Shown here: piece after piece, positions 45,120 to 52,338 of the stretch
Numbering within the stretch: the first letter of the stretch is position 1
Layout: every line of letters starts with the position of its first letter
Assembly (NCBI RefSeq): GCF_000260115.1
Contig: NZ_JH651379.1
Coordinates: 1,926,501 to 1,990,500 of the forward strand
Direction of reading: 5' to 3'
Length of the DNA stretch: 64,000 nt
Source: Galbibacter orientalis DSM 19592
Lineage (GTDB): Bacteria; Bacteroidota; Bacteroidia; Flavobacteriales; Flavobacteriaceae
The notes under the pieces: generated by a model
Told to the model about the DNA's origin: nothing
The model's database searches: none
Seen by the model: only the letters and a program-made list of their open reading frames with translations
Position numbers and translations under genes: made by a program

Positions 45120-46129
45120 TGTAATTGAGATTTATAATCTTTTAAAACGGATTCAAAGTATTTGGTGGTTTCAGTTAACGATAAGTCGCTTTTTCCCCCA
45201 GCCGCATTATTGTGTCCACCTCCTTGAAAATGACTTCTAGAGAATTCATTTACAGAAAAATTGCCTTTAGAACGAAGCGAAATTTTTACGATATCTTCTT
45301 GTACACTTTCAATAAAAATAACAGCAAATTTTACGCCTTGTAATGAGAGTCCGTAGTTTACAAAACCTTCGGTGTCGCCTTTTTTATAATTGTACTGCTG
45401 TAATTCCTCTCTAGAAAGGGTAATGTAAACGGTGTTGTATGCTGGTAATGCTACTAAATTTTTTAAGGCACAACCCAATAAATGTAATTTATCAATGGAA
45501 TTGCTGTCAAAAATAGCATTATGGATGTATGAATTTTCTGCTCCTTTATCTATTAGGTTGGCAATAATTCTGTGCGTATTACTAGTGGTTGATGGAAACC
45601 TAAAAGAACCTGTGTCAGTCATAATTCCAGCGTATAAACAACTAGCTATTTCGGCAGTAATTTTATTGGTGTCTTCAAAAAAATCAATAAAATTATAGAC
45701 CATCTCACAAGTACTACTCATTGAAGTATCAGAATACATAAAACGCGCATAATCGTCGGGGGCTTGATGGTGGTCTATCATAATATAATCCCCCTTAAAA
45801 CTTTCTAATGCATTTGCAACATCGTCAATTCTGCTTAAAGAATTAAAATCTAAAGTAAAAACCAATTCAGCTTCTTTTATTTTTTGAGAAGCCAATTCTG
45901 TTTGGTATTCATATTTTATAATATTACTTTCTCCTGGCATCCATTTTAAAAATTCAGGATACTCATTAGGTGCTACAATACTGAGGTCATGCTTGTATTG
46001 TGTTAAATAATGATAGAGTCCTAAGCAAGATCCAATAGCATCCCCATCTGGGTTTTTATGCGGTATTATCACTATCTTTTTTGGAGTAGATAGGAGTGTT
46101 TTTAATTCTTTTATTTGCGTTTCTTCCAT
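45116..46129 (-). CDS. nrnA: DHH-family bifunctional oligoribonuclease / PAP phosphatase
   Basis: Degrades very short RNA fragments and 3'-phosphoadenosine-5'-phosphate. The 337-residue protein has the DHH phosphoesterase motifs: IPHKNPDGDAIGSCLGL, VFTLDFNSLSRID, MIDHHQAPDDYARF (the DHH) and a C-terminal DHHA1 domain with SRSHFQGGGHNNAAGG. Mn-dependent. It is the first gene of the operon with gldI and the PPIase; its start is 74 bases from the divergent phosphatase gene. Confidence 0.94.
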   Translation of the reverse strand: MEETQIKELKTLLSTPKKIVIIPHKNPDGDAIGSCLGLYHYLTQYKHDLSIVAPNEYPEFLKWMPGESNIIKYEYQTELASQKIKEAELVFTLDFNSLSRIDDVANALESFKGDYIMIDHHQAPDDYARFMYSDTSMSSTCEMVYNFIDFFEDTNKITAEIASCLYAGIMTDTGSFRFPSTTSNTHRIIANLIDKGAENSYIHNAIFDSNSIDKLHLLGCALKNLVALPAYNTVYITLSREELQQYNYKKGDTEGFVNYGLSLQGVKFAVIFIESVQEDIVKISLRSKGNFSVNEFSRSHFQGGGHNNAAGGKSDLSLTETTKYFESVLKDYKSQLQ

Positions 46130-46177
46130 GGTCGGCTAATATACAATTTAATAATATAATACTTAAAAAAGGAATAG

Positions 46178-46185
46178 TACATTTG
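46178..46185 (+). promoter_or_regulatory. Promoter -7 element for the PhoD-like gene
   Basis: TACATTTG, perfect against TAnnTTTG, 18 bases before the start codon, in the 74-base divergent region with nrnA. Confidence 0.42.
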
Positions 46186-46203
46186 TAGTCTTAAACTATA
46201 TTT

Positions 46204-47232
46204 ATGCGTGTAATTTTTGTTGCGTTATGTGTAGCTATTCTTTGCTGCGGATGTAAAACAGCTAAAACATCTATTTATCCCTTGCAAGGAGATGATTTTG
46301 TCATTGCTTTTGGATCTTGTAATAAGCAAGACGAAGAAAACGTATTATGGGATGATGTTTTATTGAATAAACCTTCTGTTTGGATTTGGGGAGGCGATAA
46401 TATTTATTCAGATACTGATGATTTTCGCCAAATGAGAAAAGACTATGAAGAGCAGCGGTATCAAGATGGTTATAAGGCAATTGTAAAGTCAATGGATGTT
46501 ATTGGTACTTGGGACGACCACGATTATGGTTTAGGCGATGGTGGTGTCGATTGGGAGATGAAAGAAAAAGCGCAGGAGTTGTTTCTTAATTTTATGAATG
46601 TCCCAAAATATGATCCAAGGAGAAAACAAGAAGGGGTTTACAGTTCTAAAACATATAAAACAAAGGCTGGAGATGTAAAAGTAATACTTTTAGATACGCG
46701 TTATTTTAGATCTCCACTTACAAAAAATTTAGGAGATAGTGGCAAACGCTATATGCCAAATCCAGCGGGGGTAGGTACAATATTGGGAAACAAACAATGG
46801 CAATGGCTTACTAACGAACTTACTAATTCTACAGCAGCTTTTAATATTATTGTAAGTAGTATACAGGTGCTCTCTAATAAACATGGATTTGAAGCTTGGG
46901 GGAATTTTCCGAGTGAGGTAGAAAAACTTTTTAAGCTTATAAAAACAAGCAATGCAAAACGAGTTATATTATTATCTGGCGACCGACATATTTCTGAGTT
47001 TTCGGAAATTAATATAAGCGATTTAGCGTATCCTATAATAGATTTTACTTCTAGCGGACTTACACATACGTATGAAGCTTATTCAGGAGAAGAAAACCCT
47101 TACAGAGTAGGCGAAGTAGTAAAAGTAAAAAGTTTCGGTTTGTTAAAATTGAATATGAAAAATTATCATGTAAAAATGGAGATGAGAGGCGATGGAAATA
47201 AGGTTTTAAACCAATTAGAACAAGGGTATTAG
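46204..47232 (+). CDS. Alkaline phosphatase D-family metallophosphatase, lipoprotein
   Basis: A 342-residue secreted protein with a lipoprotein signal (RVIFVALCVAILCCGC, Cys17). The PhoD-like metallophosphatase domain includes FVIAFGSCNKQDEENVLWDD, WIWGGDNIYSDT, VIGTWDDHDYGLGDGG, KVILLDTRYFRS and LLSGDRHISEFSE, covering the expected metal ligands. The family releases phosphate from mono- or diesters; substrate not known. The protein likely faces the periplasm or cell surface. Transcribed alone, divergent from nrnA. Confidence 0.92.
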   Translation: MRVIFVALCVAILCCGCKTAKTSIYPLQGDDFVIAFGSCNKQDEENVLWDDVLLNKPSVWIWGGDNIYSDTDDFRQMRKDYEEQRYQDGYKAIVKSMDVIGTWDDHDYGLGDGGVDWEMKEKAQELFLNFMNVPKYDPRRKQEGVYSSKTYKTKAGDVKVILLDTRYFRSPLTKNLGDSGKRYMPNPAGVGTILGNKQWQWLTNELTNSTAAFNIIVSSIQVLSNKHGFEAWGNFPSEVEKLFKLIKTSNAKRVILLSGDRHISEFSEINISDLAYPIIDFTSSGLTHTYEAYSGEENPYRVGEVVKVKSFGLLKLNMKNYHVKMEMRGDGNKVLNQLEQGY

Positions 47233-47295
47233 GGAGAATATACGGTTAGAATACGTATTTTGTGTTTCCTATGGGAATAAGTCAAATAAAACCCT

Positions 47296-47303
47296 TACTT
47301 TTG
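47296..47303 (+). promoter_or_regulatory. Promoter -7 element for ndk
   Basis: TACTTTTG in the context TACTTTTGCGGCA, perfect against TAnnTTTG. It gives a leader of about 75 bases that contains the small hairpin at 47319-47333. Confidence 0.5.
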
Positions 47304-47318
47304 CGGCAAAATTAAAAA

Positions 47319-47333
47319 AGCCCAAAAAGGGCG
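47319..47333 (+). promoter_or_regulatory. Small hairpin in the ndk leader
   Basis: GCCC (47320-47323) and GGGC (47329-47332) around an A-rich loop lie just after the predicted transcription start. It may stabilise the mRNA 5' end; no riboswitch fold is evident. Confidence 0.35.
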
Positions 47334-47383
47334 TTTGTTAATGTGCAATTAACTATAAAATTGCAAAATTTGATTTAAAAGAA

Positions 47384-47803
47384 ATGGCAACAAACAGAAC
47401 ATTTACAATGATTAAGCCAGATGCTGTAAAAAACGGACACATCGGGGCTATTCTTGAAAAAATTACTGCTTCAGGGTTTAATATCGTAGCAATGAAGTAT
47501 ACGCAGTTAAGTAAGCGTGATGCAGAGCAGTTTTACGCAATTCACAGTGAGCGTCCGTTCTTTGGAGAATTAGTAGAATTTATGACTAGCGGTCCAATTG
47601 TTGCAGCAATCTTAGAAAAAGATAATGCTGTGGACGATTTTAGAACCTTAATTGGTGCTACTAATCCAGAAGAAGCTGCAGAAGGAACTATCCGTAAATT
47701 ATTTGCAACTTCTATTGGAGAAAATGCAGTTCATGGTTCTGATAGCGATGAAAATGCTGCTATAGAAGGTTCTTTCCACTTTTCTGGAAGAGAGATTTTC
47801 TAA
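47384..47803 (+). CDS. ndk: Nucleoside diphosphate kinase
   Basis: Balances nucleotide pools by moving the terminal phosphate of ATP to other nucleoside diphosphates. The 139-residue protein is of standard length, with [18 protein letters not shown] at the N terminus and the active-site His in [17 protein letters not shown]. It ends with FHFSGREIF. Its own promoter and a strong terminator flank it, so it is transcribed alone. Confidence 0.97.
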   Translation: MATNRTFTMIKPDAVKNGHIGAILEKITASGFNIVAMKYTQLSKRDAEQFYAIHSERPFFGELVEFMTSGPIVAAILEKDNAVDDFRTLIGATNPEEAAEGTIRKLFATSIGENAVHGSDSDENAAIEGSFHFSGREIF

Positions 47804-47821
47804 GCAAAAAAGTATAATTAT

Positions 47822-47861
47822 AAAAAAGCTCCATTTTCTTTTGAAAAATGGAGCTTTTTTT
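47822..47861 (+). terminator. Rho-independent terminator after ndk
   Basis: AAAAAAGCTCCATTTT (47822-47837) and AAAATGGAGCTTTTTT (47845-47860) form a 16-bp perfect stem with a 7-base loop, 18 bases past the ndk stop. Confidence 0.9.
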
Positions 47862-48084
47862 GTGATATCAAAACACCATTGTCCAGTAAGAGGAAGTTTA
47901 CATATTGAAACTTTATTAATGGCAAAGGTTTGAGAAAAATTTCAGGAATATATCTCTTTTGCTATTAAAAATAGAGATGAAAATGTACTTTAGATGCCAT
48001 CATTTTATGATAGTTACAATTTAGTATTTGCTCTTTTTTCTGTAGCGAAGCGGTCTTGCGTTTTTATCCAGAGAGATTATTTGC

Positions 48085-48381
48085 TTATCTTAAAACAATA
48101 CTTTTTACAATTTCTTTGCCTAATTCGTCATTTAACATCTTTACAATTTTTTCCTTTCCATAGCTTAATTCTTGGCGTAACACAGAGGAGGATAAAGAGA
48201 CATAGAGCGTGTCTTGCTTTAATTGCACTTGTGTGGTGTAGTTGTTTACGCCGTTTCCCATAAGATTTTGCCAAGCGTTTCGAACGTCCACTTTATCCAT
48301 GCCTGTCTCTAATTTGTTTTCATTTACAAATTCTTTCAGTGCATCACTTAATGAAATATATTCGTTTCGTCTTTTGGCCAT
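48085..48381 (-). CDS. DUF721 domain-containing protein
   Basis: A 98-residue basic protein matching the small DUF721 (DciA-like) family: SLSDALKEFVNENKLETGMD, then VRNAWQNLMGNGVNNYT, and a C-terminal SVLRQELSYGKEKIVKML. In many bacteria DUF721/DciA proteins help load the replicative helicase; recF lying nearby fits a replication link, but function here is inference. Its start overlaps the upstream lipoprotein stop by one base. Confidence 0.85.
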   Translation of the reverse strand: MAKRRNEYISLSDALKEFVNENKLETGMDKVDVRNAWQNLMGNGVNNYTTQVQLKQDTLYVSLSSSVLRQELSYGKEKIVKMLNDELGKEIVKSIVLR

Positions 48382-48794
48382 TATTTTAAAGAGAATTTTT
48401 CAAAACGTTTGTAATAATAAGTTTTGTCTTGACTGTTTACGATACCAAATCTATCTTTGGTGAGTAAGATTATTTTTTCTTTTCGGACATTTCCATCGTT
48501 ATTGTACTCAATGTAGAGTCCGTCGTTTTCTTTTTTTATACTGAAGTTTTCAAACTCTTTCATGTTAAGAAACCTTCCGTCTAATCGAGGCATTACTTTT
48601 TCTTTTGTTCCAGTAGAATCTTTTAATTGCCAATAGTCAATCACAGTATTTACTTTGTAATCTTTATTTTCTCCGGAAGGGAATGTAACTTTTTCAATTT
48701 CCCAATAGCCATTAAGAAGCGAGATGTCTTCGATTTGCGTTTTGTTGCAGCTTAAAAATATACTGCAAAGAATGATAAGAACTCTAATTTTCAA
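48381..48794 (-). CDS. Small lipoprotein, lipocalin-like
   Basis: A 137-residue lipoprotein (KIRVLIILCSIFLSC, Cys16). The body is predicted beta-rich, with LLNGYWEIEKVTFPSGENKDY near the start and alternating strands (KEKIILLTKDRFGIVNSQDK), resembling lipocalin-like small lipoproteins of Bacteroidota. Function unknown. It is coupled to the DUF721 gene by a one-base overlap. Confidence 0.75.
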   Translation of the reverse strand: MKIRVLIILCSIFLSCNKTQIEDISLLNGYWEIEKVTFPSGENKDYKVNTVIDYWQLKDSTGTKEKVMPRLDGRFLNMKEFENFSIKKENDGLYIEYNNDGNVRKEKIILLTKDRFGIVNSQDKTYYYKRFEKFSLK

Positions 48795-48861
48795 AGCTAA
48801 GTTTTTTGGAAAAACAAAGGTAGCTAAAAGTTGTTGGCTAAGTGAAATTTGAAAGGATAGA

Positions 48862-48905
48862 TTTTTTAAATGTAAATTAGCGAATTAGCGATTTTTTAAA
48901 TCAAC
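48862..48905. repeat. Left direct repeat flanking a small membrane-protein gene
   Basis: TTTTTTAAATGTAAATTA, then GCGAATTAGCGA, then TTTTTTAAATCAAC. It is matched, with small gaps, by 49136-49178 on the other side of the 53-codon gene. Confidence 0.6.
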
Positions 48906-48973
48906 ACATTTTCAAATCATTAAAAAGCTTTTATATAAGGATATTTTTATATTTAGCTAACCAAAATTAAACA

Positions 48974-49135
48974 ATGAACAAAATAAGAATCATAGGGCTG
49001 GCAATATTAGTAATCGGAATCTTAGTTCAATATATTGCAGATCAAGAGGGAACAGATTTTATATCGGGGATTTTAATAGGAGTAGGAGCTGGATTATTAA
49101 TAGCTGGAAATTTAAAAAGGAAATCTAGAGAATAA
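48974..49135 (+). CDS. Small two-helix membrane protein (53 residues)
   Basis: ATG at 48974, TAA at 49133-49135; a short uninterrupted frame. The sequence begins MNKIRIIGLAILVIGILVQY (helix 1), then a short polar loop ADQEGTDF, then ISGILIGVGAGLLIAG (helix 2, glycine-rich), ending NLKRKSRE. Two membrane helices with a basic tail and plausible codon use support a real gene. It runs opposite to both neighbours and lies between direct repeats. Function unknown. Confidence 0.72.
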   Translation: MNKIRIIGLAILVIGILVQYIADQEGTDFISGILIGVGAGLLIAGNLKRKSRE

Positions 49136-49178
49136 TTTTTTAATGTAAATTATCAAATTAGCGAATTTTCAAATCAAC
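49136..49178. repeat. Right direct repeat flanking the small membrane-protein gene
   Basis: TTTTTTAATGTAAATTAT, then CAAATTAGCGAATTTTC, then AAATCAAC. It matches 48862-48905 in order and orientation, begins right at the small gene's stop, and ends 11 bases before the recF stop codon. Confidence 0.6.
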
Positions 49179-49189
49179 CAAAAACTTTT

Positions 49190-50272
49190 CTATTTTAAAA
49201 CAATCATTTTATAAGACTGATGTGTTTGTTTAACAACATTTTCGGTTCTTTCGGCATGGGTATCACTTATAAATATTTGTCCGAATTTGTCTTGATTTAC
49301 TAGGGTTATAATCTGACTCACACGATTTTCATCAAGTTTGTCAAAAATATCGTCCAAAAGCAAAATAGGAGTGTGTCCAGCTTGTGCTTTAATAAAGTCA
49401 AATTGCGCAAGCTTTAAAGCAATTAAAAACGATTTTTGTTGCCCTTGACTTCCAAATTTCTTGATAGGGAAATCTCCTATTTCAAAACTTAAATCGTCTT
49501 TGTGGACTCCTACAGAAGTATATTGTAAAGCTTTATCTTTATTCAAATTTTCTTTAAAAAGGGTGTTGAGGTCTTTTTCTGTTAACCGACTTTGGTAGCT
49601 TAAATTAATTGCTTCTTTTCCACCAGAGATAGAGGCATAACGCTCTTTAAAAATAGGAATAAAAATGTCTAGAAAATCTTTGCGTGCTTCATGGATTTTA
49701 TGCCCGTAATCGTGTAATTGGTCGTTGTAGACTTCAAGAGTATCAGCATTAAAAGTATTGTTGAGTGCAAAATATTTTAAAAGCGAATTACGTTGCGCTA
49801 AAACTTTATTGTAGTTTATTAGATTTTGTAAATAGGATTTATTGCTTTGAGAGATAACACTATCTATAAATTTTCGGCGTGTTTCACTTCCTTCAATAAT
49901 AAGGTCTCTATCTGCAGGAGAAATAATTACAAGCGGAATAAAACCAATGTGTTCGGATAATTTGTCGTAAATTTTTCCGTTGCGTTTTATAATTTTTTTC
50001 TGCCCTTTTTTTAAGCTACAAATAATTCTTTCTTCTTTTTCATCTCTTAAAAATTCCCCATCAATTACAAAAAAACTCTCCTCGTGTTTAATGTTTTGAG
50101 AGGCAATTGGATTGAAATAGCTTTTTCCGAAGGAAAGTAAATAAATAGCATCTAGCGCATTTGTTTTTCCAATACCATTTTGACCTACAAAACAGTTTAT
50201 TTTAGCGTCAAATTCAAAACTTTGCGAATCGAAATTTTTAAAATTTATAAGCGATAATTTTTGTAATTGCAT
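49190..50272 (-). CDS. recF: DNA replication and repair protein RecF
   Basis: Loads RecA at single-strand gaps with RecO and RecR. The 360-residue SMC-like ATPase has Walker A in [20 protein letters not shown], the signature [18 protein letters not shown], and Walker B with [11 protein letters not shown]. Length is normal. It is not beside dnaA or dnaN here. A TAnnTTTG element lies about 90 bases upstream. Confidence 0.96.
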   Translation of the reverse strand: MQLQKLSLINFKNFDSQSFEFDAKINCFVGQNGIGKTNALDAIYLLSFGKSYFNPIASQNIKHEESFFVIDGEFLRDEKEERIICSLKKGQKKIIKRNGKIYDKLSEHIGFIPLVIISPADRDLIIEGSETRRKFIDSVISQSNKSYLQNLINYNKVLAQRNSLLKYFALNNTFNADTLEVYNDQLHDYGHKIHEARKDFLDIFIPIFKERYASISGGKEAINLSYQSRLTEKDLNTLFKENLNKDKALQYTSVGVHKDDLSFEIGDFPIKKFGSQGQQKSFLIALKLAQFDFIKAQAGHTPILLLDDIFDKLDENRVSQIITLVNQDKFGQIFISDTHAERTENVVKQTHQSYKMIVLK

Positions 50273-50361
50273 TTGTAGGATTCTACGGAATTATTTTTTC
50301 AGTTAAAAATAAATAGTAATGTTATAACATAGCTAAATTAATAGACTAATGGCGTTATTGG

Positions 50362-50369
50362 CAAATATA
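50362..50369 (-). promoter_or_regulatory. Possible promoter -7 element for recF
   Basis: TATATTTG on the minus strand, perfect against TAnnTTTG, 90 bases before recF. It lies back to back with the element at 50449 that faces the YfgM-like gene. Confidence 0.38.
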
Positions 50370-50448
50370 AAACGACGAAATTAGTAAAATAAAAAAGACA
50401 GATAAAAAATAATAAAATAAATTCCCTTTCCTATTTGAATAAAAATTT

Positions 50449-50456
50449 TATTTTTG
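50449..50456 (+). promoter_or_regulatory. Promoter -7 element for the YfgM-like gene
   Basis: TATTTTTG in the context TATTTTTGCGAGG, perfect against TAnnTTTG, 23 bases before the start codon. A TTTG at 50434 is too near to be a standard -33 element. Confidence 0.42.
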
Positions 50457-50478
50457 CGAGGCTTAATAAAATATAGAT

Positions 50479-51258
50479 ATGGCAACGTATAAGAAAAGAG
50501 GCTATAAGAAACCAACGAAAAAGGAAGGAGATCTTTTGGAGAACGAGGTGTACGATGGTGAAAGTACTACAGAAGAAGTATTTAATACATTAAACGAAAG
50601 TGCTAGCAAAACAGAAGAGTGGGTTGCAAGTAACCAAAAGTTTATATTAGGTGGAATAGGAGTTGTAGTGCTTTTAGTGCTTGGGTTCTTGGGATACCAA
50701 CAGTTTATTTTAAAACCTAAAGAGGCTGAAGCTTCTAATGAAATGTTTTTTGCGCAACAATATTTTGATGAGGCTGTAAATAGCACTGCAAAAGATTCGT
50801 TGTACGGATTGGCATTGAATGGAGCAGATGGAAAATACGGTTTAATCGACATTATCGATAATTACGGGGGTACAAAGGCTGCTAATCTTGCGCATTATAG
50901 TGCTGGAATGGCATTTTTAAATACTCAAAAGTATGATGAAGCAATTAAATATCTTCAAGATTTTAAATCTGATGATCCAATTTTAAGTGCTTTGGCAAAA
51001 GGAGGAATTGGAGATGCATTTGTGCAATTAGGACAAGAGCAAGACGGTTTGGAGTATTATGAAAAAGCAATTGCTACCTCTGAAAATGCTTTTACAACCC
51101 CTAAATTTTTATTTAAAGCGGGTGTAATTTCTTTACAGGCTGGAGATGCAGCTAAAGCATTAAAATATTTCAATAGAGTAAAAAATGAATATAGCGATTC
51201 TGAAGAAGGAAGAACTATAGATATTTATATTGGAAAAGCAGAAACGCTTAAAAAGTAA
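50479..51258 (+). CDS. YfgM-like tetratricopeptide membrane protein
   Basis: A 259-residue protein with a lysine-rich N terminus (ATYKKRGYKKPTKKEGDLLE), one membrane helix (about 54-73, FILGGIGVVVLLVLGFLGYQ) and an exported TPR-type domain (AAKALKYFNRVKNEYSDSEE). This layout matches YfgM-like proteins, which accompany the SecYEG translocon and periplasmic chaperones in E. coli. Assignment to that role here is by architecture only. It precedes ribH by 62 bases and may be co-transcribed. Confidence 0.82.
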   Translation: MATYKKRGYKKPTKKEGDLLENEVYDGESTTEEVFNTLNESASKTEEWVASNQKFILGGIGVVVLLVLGFLGYQQFILKPKEAEASNEMFFAQQYFDEAVNSTAKDSLYGLALNGADGKYGLIDIIDNYGGTKAANLAHYSAGMAFLNTQKYDEAIKYLQDFKSDDPILSALAKGGIGDAFVQLGQEQDGLEYYEKAIATSENAFTTPKFLFKAGVISLQAGDAAKALKYFNRVKNEYSDSEEGRTIDIYIGKAETLKK

Positions 51259-51320
51259 TTGGTTGGTTGTTCTTTTATTAATGTAAATTGATATTGAATG
51301 ATTAACTTAGCGTAAAAAGT

Positions 51321-51803
51321 ATGGCTACAGAAAATAAAAATTTATCAGTATACGATAAAGCTACAATCCCAAATGCGAAAGATTTTCGATTTGGGATTGT
51401 TGTTTCAGAATGGAATTCAGAAATAACAGAAGGACTATGTCAAGGAGCTATGGATGCTTTATTGGATTGTGGGGCTGTTGTAGAAAATATCATTCGTTGG
51501 GATGTTCCAGGAAGTTTTGAGCTTACATATGGAACAAAGAAAATGATTAAAAAACATGAGCCAGATGCTATTATAGCTATTGGAAGTGTTATTCAAGGGG
51601 AGACTAAGCACTTTGACTTTGTTTGTGGAGCTACCGCAGAAGGGATAAAAGATCTTAATGTTAAATATGATACCCCAGTTATTTTTTGCGTCTTAACCGA
51701 TAATACCATGCAACAAGCCATTGATAGGAGTGGAGGAAAGCATGGAAATAAGGGTACAGAGGCTGCTATTGCTGCTATAAAAATGGCTGCTTTAGGAAAT
51801 TAA
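51321..51803 (+). CDS. ribH: 6,7-dimethyl-8-ribityllumazine synthase
   Basis: Penultimate step of riboflavin synthesis. A 160-residue protein with FRFGIVVSEWNSEITEGL, WDVPGSFELTYGTKKM, the phosphate-binding IAIGSVIQGETKHFDFVCG and the downstream FCVLTDNTMQQAIDRSGGKHGNKG. All motifs are complete. Typically a 60-mer capsid or pentamer. There is no FMN riboswitch before it and no other rib gene nearby. Confidence 0.97.
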   Translation: MATENKNLSVYDKATIPNAKDFRFGIVVSEWNSEITEGLCQGAMDALLDCGAVVENIIRWDVPGSFELTYGTKKMIKKHEPDAIIAIGSVIQGETKHFDFVCGATAEGIKDLNVKYDTPVIFCVLTDNTMQQAIDRSGGKHGNKGTEAAIAAIKMAALGN

Positions 51804-52044
51804 TATCTTCTAGTTTCTAGGATTCCGTAATAGAATAATTATATTTTATTAGAGAGTCCTTAGTAATAATTTAGTTAGCATAAATAACTATTTTTCTTAA
51901 CAACTTTTAGGATTTATAGGTGGTAAGTCTATTCCTTTTTGAGTAATTTTGATATTTATCGCAATAAATTTATATTGTTGATTGAAGAATTTTATTTTTC
52001 AGTCAGATAAACATTTACATTAAATTTTAAAAAACCATAAAGCT

Positions 52045-52338
52045 GTGAGACTTCCTTCACTTTTTAAGACAAGCGCCAATAAGTCGTATAACTATACGCC
52101 AAGGTATTATGATGAAAGAAAAGAGCGTTTAGAAGAGCTTAAAAAGAGCAAAGAGAAACGTTCTGATGAGGAGTATTTTAAGGGGTATAGGAGAAAAGCA
52201 TACCGAGATGATTGGAAAACGGTACGTTCTACTTCTTCTAGTATGAACTCACGAATTCGTTTTATAGTTATTTTAATTTTCTTACTAATGTTTGCAATGG
52301 TAGCGGTACGATATATTAATTTAGATAAACTTATTTAA
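52045..52338 (+). CDS. Small C-terminally anchored membrane protein upstream of mutL
   Basis: A 97-residue protein with a GTG start; no in-frame ATG precedes it and the opening RLPSLFKTSANKSYNYTPRYY seems conserved in the family. The middle is a charged helix (ERKERLEELKKSKEKRSDEE), and a single membrane helix near the C terminus (FIVILIFLLMFAMVAVRYI) anchors it with the bulk in the cytoplasm. As I recall, homologues are sometimes misannotated as a riboflavin synthase subunit because of the neighbouring ribH. Its stop overlaps the mutL start (TAATG). Function unknown. Confidence 0.82.
   Translation: MRLPSLFKTSANKSYNYTPRYYDERKERLEELKKSKEKRSDEEYFKGYRRKAYRDDWKTVRSTSSSMNSRIRFIVILIFLLMFAMVAVRYINLDKLI

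Noticed and set aside
47994-48263. Plus-strand open frame of 89 codons
   Set aside because: It overlaps the well-supported DUF721 gene on the other strand and has an implausible composition rich in Phe, Leu, Arg and Cys.
51804-52044. Possible RNA gene or riboswitch between ribH and the small membrane-protein gene
   Set aside because: AT-rich with no stable hairpin or conserved core that I recognise; nothing supported in these 241 bases.
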